Assembly: GCA_002335865.1 (NCBI GenBank)
Contig: DDCY01000004.1
Span: forward strand, 1-13,010
Direction of reading: 5' to 3'
DNA: 13,010 nucleotides
Source of the DNA: Saprospiraceae bacterium UBA1994
GTDB lineage: Bacteria; Bacteroidota; Bacteroidia; Chitinophagales; Saprospiraceae
The notes under the pieces were generated by a model. It saw only the letters and a program-made list of their open reading frames with translations, searched no databases and was not told the origin of the DNA. A program made the translations under genes and the position numbers. Below, in pieces: positions 7,065 to 13,010 of this stretch; positions within the stretch are counted from its first letter, which is position 1; each line of letters opens with the position of its first letter.

Positions 7065-9542
7065 CTAAAACTCTCCATCTCCGCTTGATCTAACGCTTCT
7101 GCCTCGTTGTTTTTTCATATTGATACGATAATTGGCTGTGAGCGAAGCTGATCTATTTCTCCATTGGAATTCTCCATCCTCGTAGAAGTCTGAACCAAAG
7201 CGCTCATAGATACGCTTTCGACTATTGAATAGATCTCTGACGCTGAAGGTAATGGTTAGGTTTTTATTGAGGAGGTCTTTGGTAAACCCTAGGTCTAAAG
7301 ATGTTACCGCCCCTCTTGTGCCTTGTTGTGTTTCTCTTCCTGCTCTGTGGTTGGCTCTGACTTGGAAGTCTGCTCCATCCCAGAAAGTAAATCTTGATGT
7401 CAATCTTCCTGTCCAAGAGTAAGTATCTACATCAAAGTTTTGTCCGTTGTATTCGCCTTCTGTCTGCGCTCTAAATAGGTTGGCATTTCCGTCTAATCTG
7501 AGCCAGTTTATACCACTGTATGAGAATAGCATTTCTAATCCTATATTATCCTGAGTAGCTAGATTGACAGGTATAGTGATCGATGTACCTTCTAATGGAT
7601 CTACTTCTTTGATTCTTTGGCGAGCGTCTTCTGTGTGTCTGTAATAGATACTACCACCTATGTTACCACTGTCCCATATTTTGATGTATTGCGTTTCATA
7701 ACTATCTGTGTATTCTGGGTCCAGATTTGGATTTCCACTAAAGAAGTTTCGTTCATCTGTAAATGAGAAAAATGGATTTAGATCCCAAAATCTAGGACGT
7801 TGAATACGTCTACTATAACTCAGTTGAATTGACTGCCCTGCTGGTAGGTCATAGTTTAGAAATGCACTTGGAAATAATCCAAAGTAGTCTCTATCATTCA
7901 CCTTTTCTGTCTGAAGTAATTCTGTTTTTACTATCGAATATTCTGATCTAAGCCCTACTTGGTAAGACCATTTATTGAGTTTCGAGCCATAAATCAGGTA
8001 AGCGGCATGCACGTCTTCATTATATTGAAAGTCGTTAGTTCTTTCTGCGATTTCTAGAAAGTCTTCTCCTTCTTTCTCAGATACTGCGAAGTCGTTGCGA
8101 ATCTTTCTAAGACTCGTTTGACCGCCTACTTCTATTTTTCCATCTTTTCCTATTGGGTGCTTGTAGTCAAGTTGTACAAGAGTACGAGTTTCGTTTTCGT
8201 CATTCGTAGATACTTGTTCTTTGGTGATATTTCCAAGAGAAAGTCCTGATTGGTATGATTGATTAGTTAGGATCGATTGTTCTGTTTCTCCGTTGTCTTG
8301 AAAACTAGCTCGACCACTTAACGATCTTCCTTTTTCAACAAATTTTTTGCGATAATCTAGGCTGTACTCATGCTTAGATTCATCTTCTAGTTCGTCGTCG
8401 GTTCGTAATGTATATGGATCATCAAAACTTGGAATAATACGATCAGTAGATGATAAGATTCCAGGAACTGTTAAGTCTCTATATGTGATGGTATTTGTAT
8501 TGTCATCATCACCGATTCTATAGTTGAGTGATGCAGTGATTGTTTGATTATCAGTAAGAAAGTAATCTGCTCCAAATCTCATATTGTGAGACATCCCAGA
8601 ACGACTCATATCTCTATCTATCTGAGTAATGAGGGTTGAGTCTCCTTGATAATAATTTTGATAAGCAACTCCAAATCCTGGACTTTCACGATATTGCAAA
8701 TTATAACTAGCAAACCAGTTGATCTTACCACTACGATAATTAATATTAGCTCCAGCTCCATATTGAGAGGGATTGCCTAAGGTCATTTCGAAGCTTCCGT
8801 TGAATCCTGCACGTTTATCTTTTTTGAGTACAATATTGATAATTCCAGCAGTTCCAGCGGCTTCATATTTGGCAGATGGGTTAGTTACCACTTCCACTTG
8901 TGATATAAGATTAGATGGAATAGATCTGAGTCCTCCACTTTCACCTATGCCGATAAGACCAGAAGGCTTACCATCTATAAGGATACGTACATTTTCACTT
9001 CCACGAAGACTTACATTACCTTCTACATCTACTGTTACAGATGGTACATTGTCGAGTATTTCTTGTGCTGTACCGCCTCTATTGGCTAGATCTTTTCCTA
9101 CGGTGAATACTTTTTTATCCAATGCGAAAGTTGTCTCACTACGCTCAGCTGTAATTTCAATATCATCTAGATTCACTCCACCAGGTGATAATGATATAAT
9201 CTTCATATCGATCACCTTAGATCCATTAGGTATCGGTACATCGGTTACTACAGCAGTCTTGTAACCTATGAAATCTAAAGCTAGATATACTTCAGAACTA
9301 GGTGACTCTACAGAGAATTTACCACTCATATCTGTTACCCCTCCAGCAATCAAAGCAGAATCCTTAACTGAATGAACTGAGATAGTGGCAAACTCTAAAG
9401 TTTGTTGAGTCTCTGCATCTAGGAGTGTCCCTTTTATAGTGATTCTTTCCACTTGTTTAACAATTCTCTTGCCACTTGGCCTTTGAGCGGTTAATGCGGT
9501 TAAAAAAAGTAAGGAAGTAATTAAAAGTAGTATTAATCTCAT
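7065..9542 (-). CDS. TonB-dependent receptor, outer-membrane beta-barrel family (OMP_b-brl_3-like)
   Basis: This 825-residue outer-membrane receptor should import a ligand using TonB energy; the ligand is unknown. In order it has a signal peptide (about 1-20, ending ALTAQ), a carboxypeptidase-regulatory-like domain (about 33-118, with GTLLDAETQQTLEFATISV and DFIGYKT), a plug (about 130-245) and a long beta-barrel. Plug hallmarks are DNVPSVTVDVEGNVSLRG (164-181), ILIDGKPSG (187-195), and NPSAKYEAAGTAGIINI (221-237). The barrel ends near ASLTANYRI and is followed by a basic-then-acidic tail, as in many members of this family. It lies 207 bp upstream of the metal regulator on the same strand and is preceded by its own promoter and a 16-bp palindrome. 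Proximity suggests but does not show metal-linked function. The ATG at 9540-9542 gives a proper signal peptide. Confidence 0.93.
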   Translation of the reverse strand: MRLILLLITSLLFLTALTAQRPSGKRIVKQVERITIKGTLLDAETQQTLEFATISVHSVKDSALIAGGVTDMSGKFSVESPSSEVYLALDFIGYKTAVVTDVPIPNGSKVIDMKIISLSPGGVNLDDIEITAERSETTFALDKKVFTVGKDLANRGGTAQEILDNVPSVTVDVEGNVSLRGSENVRILIDGKPSGLIGIGESGGLRSIPSNLISQVEVVTNPSAKYEAAGTAGIINIVLKKDKRAGFNGSFEMTLGNPSQYGAGANINYRSGKINWFASYNLQYRESPGFGVAYQNYYQGDSTLITQIDRDMSRSGMSHNMRFGADYFLTDNQTITASLNYRIGDDDNTNTITYRDLTVPGILSSTDRIIPSFDDPYTLRTDDELEDESKHEYSLDYRKKFVEKGRSLSGRASFQDNGETEQSILTNQSYQSGLSLGNITKEQVSTNDENETRTLVQLDYKHPIGKDGKIEVGGQTSLRKIRNDFAVSEKEGEDFLEIAERTNDFQYNEDVHAAYLIYGSKLNKWSYQVGLRSEYSIVKTELLQTEKVNDRDYFGLFPSAFLNYDLPAGQSIQLSYSRRIQRPRFWDLNPFFSFTDERNFFSGNPNLDPEYTDSYETQYIKIWDSGNIGGSIYYRHTEDARQRIKEVDPLEGTSITIPVNLATQDNIGLEMLFSYSGINWLRLDGNANLFRAQTEGEYNGQNFDVDTYSWTGRLTSRFTFWDGADFQVRANHRAGRETQQGTRGAVTSLDLGFTKDLLNKNLTITFSVRDLFNSRKRIYERFGSDFYEDGEFQWRNRSASLTANYRINMKKQRGRSVRSSGDGEF

Positions 9543-9564
9543 ATATTGAAGAAATGGTACTGAT

Positions 9565-9580
9565 ATTTGTTAGAACAAAT
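9565..9580. promoter_or_regulatory. 16-bp candidate operator palindrome upstream of the TonB-dependent receptor
   Basis: ATTTGTT-AG-AACAAAT is a perfect 7+2+7 inverted repeat, 22 bp upstream of the receptor's ATG. It overlaps most of the TTTG part of the -7 promoter box, an ideal position for a repressor. It is more mixed in base content than the palindrome at 6876-6893 and does not share its arm sequence, so a common regulator is not evident from sequence. Confidence 0.45.
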
Positions 9581-9583
9581 CTA
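9576..9583 (-). promoter_or_regulatory. Promoter -7 element for the TonB-dependent receptor
   Basis: The minus strand reads TAGATTTG, an exact TAnnTTTG match, about 33 bp upstream of the receptor start codon. The -33 region is not clearly recognisable. It lies 41 bp downstream of the trkA relic's stop codon. Confidence 0.5.
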
Positions 9584-9624
9584 TTATTTATAACTCATTA
9601 TAAGAAGAATAGTTCTAACGTTAA

Positions 9625-9958
9625 CTAATCATTGATAGTAATACCTACTAGTGATAGTTTACCATCTTCAAATTCGAAGTGGTCAGTCACTTCACAATGA
9701 TCTAAAAGTCTTGTTATTTCCTGTACTGCTAGTTGAGTAGGACTAATGATGTTATCTATACCCAGAGAACTAAACATCTCTTGTTTGTCAGGCCTCACAT
9801 ATTCTAGGTTGGTTAACCTTGATATTTTAAGTGCAGCGCCCATTTTTTTCGCCATAATAGCACTGATGAGATTATTACTTACTATTTTCAGGTTTTGTTG
9901 TGTATATGATAAGTAGGGCAAATGTACTCGTAACGTTAGTAATATGTAATCTAGGAAA
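9625..9958 (-). pseudogene. trkA: Decayed internal fragment of trkA (Trk potassium-uptake regulatory subunit)
   Basis: TrkA is a cytoplasmic, nucleotide-binding regulatory subunit of the Trk potassium channel, about 450 residues with two RCK units. Here only the middle of the first unit survives. The reading frame ending at 9625 encodes NNLISAIMAKKMGA, EYVRPDKQEMFSSLGID, ISPTQLAVQEITRLL and FEFEDGKLSLVGI, which fit TrkA closely. It then stops at a TAG right after GITIND, where the full protein would continue. Just upstream, another frame encodes LLIIYTTKPEN, which fits the preceding TrkA strand and loop (usual form LLIAVT...E). The two frames meet at a frameshift near 9875-9890. The Rossmann GxGxxG start and the second RCK unit are missing. 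The in-frame open stretch (from TTG 9921, first ATG 9855) could yield a small protein, but a non-functional relic is more likely. Confidence 0.7.
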
Positions 9959-9969
9959 TTAAATACATG

Positions 9970-9997
9970 TTGAACTTAGAAAACTATTTTACATTTG
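9970..9997 (+). promoter_or_regulatory. Promoter for the tyrosine phosphatase gene
   Basis: A TTG (-33) at 9970-9972 and an exact TAnnTTTG box, TACATTTG at 9990-9997, are separated by 17 bp. This is the best two-part Bacteroidota promoter in the window. The predicted leader is short, ending at the ATG at 10016. The box overlaps an in-frame TTG at 9995, which rules that codon out as a likely start. Confidence 0.65.
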
Positions 9998-10015
9998 AAT
10001 AACAATTTAACACGC

Positions 10016-10477
10016 ATGAATGTATTAACTGTCTGTCTTGGAAATATATGTAGATCGCCCCTAGCTGAGGGAATACTTGCAGCAAAAGCGAAAGATGCTA
10101 ATTTGAAATGGTACGTAGATAGCGCTGGTACTTCTGGCTGGCACGATGGTGAAAAAGCAGACCGTAGATCAAGGGAGATCGCTAAAGAAAGGGGTCTGGA
10201 TATAGAGTATCAGCGATCGAGAAAATTTATCGCAGAGGATTTTGAAAAATTTGATTTGATTCTTGTAATGGACTCAAGTAATTATCAGAATGTAATCAAA
10301 TTAGCCAGAAGCGATGGGGATATTGACAAGGTGAAGATCTTATTAAATTATAGTTTTCCTGGGCAAAATAGGGCTGTTCCAGATCCTTATTTTGAAGGAG
10401 AATTTAGCTATGTGTACGACTTGATAGATGCAGCTTGTGATAAGGTGTTAGAAATAGAAAATATTGATAAATTCTAG
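10016..10477 (+). CDS. Low-molecular-weight protein tyrosine phosphatase
   Basis: This 153-residue cytoplasmic phosphatase removes phosphate from phosphotyrosine; bacterial relatives often act on tyrosine kinases of exopolysaccharide export, and no such kinase is visible here. The P-loop is CLGNICRS near the N-terminus (Cys7 nucleophile, Arg13), and the general acid is Asp123 in VPDPYFEG, with Tyr125 following. SAGTSGWH (37-43 region) is another family hallmark. Length is typical (about 150-160). I start at ATG 10016 because a TTG 21 bp upstream lies within the promoter. It is the only clear plus-strand gene in the window, and its TAG shares the palindrome CTAG with the stop codon of the convergent gene, leaving no room for a terminator between them. 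The function as a phosphatase is secure; arsenate reductase activity, seen in some relatives, cannot be excluded. Confidence 0.95.
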   Translation: MNVLTVCLGNICRSPLAEGILAAKAKDANLKWYVDSAGTSGWHDGEKADRRSREIAKERGLDIEYQRSRKFIAEDFEKFDLILVMDSSNYQNVIKLARSDGDIDKVKILLNYSFPGQNRAVPDPYFEGEFSYVYDLIDAACDKVLEIENIDKF

Positions 10478-11544
10478 CTTCCTGCTATATTTAGAGTATT
10501 CTTTTTATGGATAATAGGAAGCAAAATTATGAATATCAATCCAAAGAAGATATTGCAAAATAGATTGATAGATATGAATACAATCATGGCAAAAGAGAAT
10601 GCATCAGCTCCACCAATATTATAAAAGCCTAGAGCTTCACCAACTAGATAGTGATAACTACCCATCCCTCCTGGAGAAGGGAATACGATACCCAAACTAC
10701 CAAATACAAAGACTGTCAATCCAGCTACCAATCCAAGGTCAGATGTAGGTGCAAAAGCTAAAAAGCATAAATAGGTCATCACATAATACATTGTCCAAAT
10801 TATGACTGAGTGAAAGATGAAAACAGTTACGTTTTCTACATCTTTTATTGACTTGATGCCATCTGAAAAGCCTGATACGATCTTATATATTTTTTGCCCT
10901 AGCATGGTATCTAAGAGCTTATCCCAGTTTCGATAGGTGAGATAAATTGTACTAAGTCCTATGACCGGAACTATGGCTAATGCAGGGAATGATAAAATTT
11001 GTTCTAGTGTATTATTTAAGTCCATATTTTCTTTGAAGTAGGTATTCATTTTGCCAAAAGACAAAATGAATGCCAAGCCTATTGCAATCATTAGACTGAG
11101 TACATCTATGATTCTATCCGTAACAATTGTGCCCATCGCTTTTTCAATTTCGACATCTTCGTATCGACTGATCATCACAGATCTAATAATCTCCCCTGAT
11201 CTTGGTATAGTGAGATTAGCAAAATAGGCAATCATGATAGATCCAAACGTATTATGCAGCTTAGCATCTAGACCAAGTGGCTTAAGTAGCATATTCCACC
11301 TCAGCGCTCTACTTAAATTACTGATCATAAAGCACAGTATCACTAAAGCTATCCAACCGAAGTCAGCGCTAGAAAGATCAGCGAGCATCTTATCCCAAAG
11401 ACTACAATTATCCATATCTGTACCTTCGAGCATACATTGCTCTTCAAATGCGATCTGCTGATTATGAAAGACCCAGTATAATACCGCAAAGCCTATTCCG
11501 AAGAATATGAGTGTCTTGAATATGTTTTTGAATGTGGTGGACAA
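10474..11544 (-). CDS. UPF0104 / lysylphosphatidylglycerol synthase transmembrane-region family protein
   Basis: This 356-residue polytopic membrane protein has about seven to nine hydrophobic segments. Family hallmarks are RALRWNMLLKPLG (residues 79-91), PRSGEIIRSVMISRYE (114-129), GTIVTDRIIDVLSL (138-151) and FPSPGGMGSYHYLVGEAL (288-305). This corresponds to the membrane half of MprF-like proteins, without the soluble aminoacyl-transferase domain, so lysyl-PG synthesis should not be assumed; its substrate is unknown. An extracytoplasmic loop carries two Cys (37 and 47). The first possible start is TTG at 11542-11544, because a stop lies two codons upstream; the next Met is residue 38 and would remove the first membrane helix. 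It begins 3 bp after panD's stop, which suggests translational coupling and a shared transcript with panD. Confidence 0.85.
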   Translation of the reverse strand: MSTTFKNIFKTLIFFGIGFAVLYWVFHNQQIAFEEQCMLEGTDMDNCSLWDKMLADLSSADFGWIALVILCFMISNLSRALRWNMLLKPLGLDAKLHNTFGSIMIAYFANLTIPRSGEIIRSVMISRYEDVEIEKAMGTIVTDRIIDVLSLMIAIGLAFILSFGKMNTYFKENMDLNNTLEQILSFPALAIVPVIGLSTIYLTYRNWDKLLDTMLGQKIYKIVSGFSDGIKSIKDVENVTVFIFHSVIIWTMYYVMTYLCFLAFAPTSDLGLVAGLTVFVFGSLGIVFPSPGGMGSYHYLVGEALGFYNIGGADAFSFAMIVFISINLFCNIFFGLIFIILLPIIHKKNTLNIAGS

Positions 11545-11547
11545 GGA

Positions 11548-11895
11548 TTAGTTCAGGCTATTGTTTTCATCAGGAAATATTACTGTAGGCACGTGCACCT
11601 TTGCTTCCTCGGGAGTCATGAGGCCATATGATATGATGATCACTATATCACCCACTTGGCATCTACGTGCAGCAGCTCCATTGAGGCATATAATACCACT
11701 TTCGCGTTCGCCTTTGATGACATAAGTCTCTATTCGCTCACCATTATTATTATTTACGATTTGTACTCTTTCACCTTCGAAAAGGTTAGCAGCATCCGCG
11801 AGATCCGCGTCTATAGTGATAGAGCCTACATAGTTGAGGTCCGCATGTGTGATCGTAGCTCTATGGATTTTTGATTTGTGTATTTGTAATAACAT
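11548..11895 (-). CDS. panD: Aspartate 1-decarboxylase
   Basis: PanD makes beta-alanine from L-aspartate for pantothenate synthesis; it is a cytoplasmic pyruvoyl enzyme made as a self-cleaving precursor. The 115-residue length fits the family. The processing site is Gly24-Ser25 in NYVGSITID, with Lys9 and His11 in SKIHRATIT and the GAAARRCQVGDIVIIISY core (about 73-90) also typical. Tyr22, next to the cleavage site, is conserved. The ATG at 11893-11895 gives the usual start MLLQIHKSKIHRA. It sits between panC (290 bp upstream, same strand) and the UPF0104 gene (3 bp downstream). PanC uses its beta-alanine product, so the two make a pathway unit. The long upstream gap means it may have its own promoter; a -7-like TAAGTTTG on the minus strand at 12065-12072 is one candidate. 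Confidence 0.96.
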   Translation of the reverse strand: MLLQIHKSKIHRATITHADLNYVGSITIDADLADAANLFEGERVQIVNNNNGERIETYVIKGERESGIICLNGAAARRCQVGDIVIIISYGLMTPEEAKVHVPTVIFPDENNSLN

Positions 11896-12185
11896 AGGGT
11901 AAAGGTACGTGCTTTCAGTAATATGAGGTTAATAGAAATTGTATAAAAAAAAGTCAGGTAGAAATTGAATGTTAATCGTAAAGGCAGGAGTCTCATATAT
12001 TTGAAGTATTTTCATCAGCATAACTCATGAAATCAAAATTAAATAATATGAAATGAGAAAGTTACAAACTTAAGTCTTTTGATATATTTAATTGAAGTAT
12101 TGTTCAGTGTTTGCACTATGGTTGTTTCGCTAGTAGAAACTAGTATTATGTAAAAGGAATAAATTTGAATCTCACACTATTGCGC
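11896..12185. other. 290-bp gap between panC and panD
   Basis: No gene is recognisable here on either strand. The minus strand has one exact -7-type box, TAAGTTTG at 12065-12072, which would give panD a leader of about 160 nt, but no -33 element. A small inverted repeat CTAGT-AGAA-ACTAG (12130-12143), overlapped by GTTTC/GAAAC (12124-12140), lies 45 bp after the panC stop and could weakly attenuate transcription. It has no T-run. Confidence 0.4.
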
Positions 12186-13010
12186 TTAATACAATTTCAG
12201 AGACCTTGGCTTTTTCATGATTATGTTATCGATCAGTCTTACATCTCCAGCCCAGACGGCACAGCAACATACTATATAATCATGTTTGTCCCAAGACTTA
12301 ATACTCTTAAGTGTGTATCCATCTGCGATATAAAAGTACTCAGGCTTAAACCCATCTAGATCACATTGCTTCATCGCATATTTTATGCATTTTTCGGGTG
12401 TGAGGTGATATTTTTTACGCTTTATGGCTTTTAGTATTTTGTATATAACTACAGCTCTAGATTTGTCATGTGGCAAAAGTCTCACGTTACGCGAACTCAT
12501 GGCCAGTCCATCGTCTTGTCTTTGGATCGGTACGACGACTAATTGTGTAGGGACGTATAATTCATCGATCATTTTCTGAATGATAGTAAACTGCTGAAAA
12601 TCTTTCTGACCCATAAATAGCTGAGTGGGATTAATGATATCTAGCATTCGCTTTACTACTTGCACTACACCTTCGAAATGACCGGGGCGAAATGCGCCTT
12701 CCATCTGTGCGTCTAGTCCACCGAGCCCTACTTTGACATTCGTATTTAGTCCTTTGGGATAGACTTCAGACGTCGAGGGAGCGAATATGATCACGTTGCC
12801 AAGTTTGTTTAGGAGTTTCTCATCTGACTTGAGCGTTCGTGGGTAGTTATTCAAATCTTTTTTTTCATTGAATTGTGTAGGATTGACAAATATGCTAACT
12901 ATACTGATGTCATTCTGCTCTATAGATAAACTTACTAATGCTCCGTGACCATCATGTAATGCACCCATCGTTGGTGTAAATCCTATAGTTTTGCCCTTGG
13001 CTCTTTCCTT
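12186..13010 (-). CDS. panC: Pantothenate synthetase (pantoate--beta-alanine ligase), 5' end cut by right edge
   Basis: PanC joins pantoate and beta-alanine using ATP, via pantoyl adenylate, in the cytoplasm. Visible are 274 codons. The N-terminal part reads GKTIGFTPTMGALHDGHGALVSL, with the HDGH nucleotide motif. It is followed by SIFVNPTQFNE, LDAQMEGAFRPGHFEGVVQVV, LFMGQKDFQQ and the KMSKS-like DDGLAMSSRN, all family signatures. The family usually has PTMGALHxGH after about 25-30 residues; 14 codons are visible before the internal Met at 12968. So about 15-20 residues lie beyond the right edge, and Met 12968 is not the start. The usual GHxSLV is GHGALV, a small variation. It is upstream of panD on the same strand, so the pair supplies and consumes beta-alanine. 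Confidence 0.96.
   Translation of the reverse strand, partial: KERAKGKTIGFTPTMGALHDGHGALVSLSIEQNDISIVSIFVNPTQFNEKKDLNNYPRTLKSDEKLLNKLGNVIIFAPSTSEVYPKGLNTNVKVGLGGLDAQMEGAFRPGHFEGVVQVVKRMLDIINPTQLFMGQKDFQQFTIIQKMIDELYVPTQLVVVPIQRQDDGLAMSSRNVRLLPHDKSRAVVIYKILKAIKRKKYHLTPEKCIKYAMKQCDLDGFKPEYFYIADGYTLKSIKSWDKHDYIVCCCAVWAGDVRLIDNIIMKKPRSLKLY

Noticed and set aside
8773..9264. Open plus-strand frame of 163 codons
   Set aside because: It is antisense to the plug domain of the TonB-dependent receptor, and its translation is low-complexity with no recognisable domain. The receptor frame is clearly the coding one.
9569..9619. Inverted repeat GTTAGAAC (9569-9576) and GTTCTAAC (9612-9619)
   Set aside because: The 35-nt loop and lack of a T-run make a terminator unlikely, and the left arm is better explained by the tighter 16-bp palindrome.
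9919..9926. TACATTTG on the minus strand as a promoter for the trkA fragment
   Set aside because: It is an exact -7 match but has no -33 element, and it falls inside sequence that still reads like decayed TrkA. I treat it as coincidence.
9995..10015. Extended TTG start for the tyrosine phosphatase
   Set aside because: The codon lies within the -7 box TACATTTG. The ATG at 10016 puts the P-loop Cys at residue 7, as expected for the family.
11900..11907. TACCTTTA on the minus strand as the panD promoter
   Set aside because: It differs from the consensus at the last base and is so close to the ATG that the transcript would be leaderless.
12165..12359. Plus-strand 64-codon frame overlapping the panC 3' end
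   Set aside because: It mostly overlaps the panC coding region in antisense and its product has no recognisable features.

Overview
The window is an AT-rich chromosomal segment from a member of the Bacteroidota, probably a flavobacterium-like or Saprospira-like lineage. I base this on a DUF4270 lipoprotein beside a short glycogen-synthase-like protein and glmS, a TonB-dependent receptor with a carboxypeptidase-regulatory-like N-terminus, and several promoters of the Bacteroidota TAnnTTTG (-7) type. The gene content is mostly housekeeping and transport. I see no phage, insertion sequence, CRISPR array, tRNA or rRNA. Almost everything reads on the minus strand; the one clear plus-strand gene is a low-molecular-weight protein tyrosine phosphatase.

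Left block (1-2833, minus): a short GT5-like protein, a DUF4270 lipoprotein and the 5' part of glmS. The first two are 29 bp apart and look co-transcribed from a promoter at 2826-2833. glmS follows after 105 bp and runs off the left edge.

Middle block (2968-6882, minus): a metal-homeostasis cluster read in the order DtxR/MntR-type regulator, periplasmic metal-binding protein, ABC ATPase, DUF819 membrane protein. The first three are tightly coupled (abutting, then a 1-bp overlap). No ABC permease gene is present, the binding protein carries an extra C-terminal membrane helix, and a multi-spanning DUF819 protein sits where a permease might be expected. A strong hairpin follows at 2968-2997. Upstream lies a large TonB-dependent receptor gene (7065-9542) whose promoter is overlapped by a perfect 16-bp palindrome. 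A comparable 18-bp palindrome overlaps the regulator's own promoter.

Right block (9625-13010): a decayed internal fragment of trkA (potassium-uptake regulatory subunit), then the plus-strand phosphatase gene, whose stop codon overlaps that of a convergent UPF0104 membrane-protein gene through a shared CTAG. That gene follows panD by 3 bp and needs a TTG start. panC lies upstream of panD and is cut by the right edge. PanC and PanD act in pantothenate (coenzyme A precursor) synthesis.

The points most worth a second look are the permease-less metal operon with its tail-anchored binding protein, the two palindromes over promoter -7 boxes, the trkA relic, and the glycogen-synthase-like protein that lacks the usual substrate-binding motif and the whole C-terminal domain.
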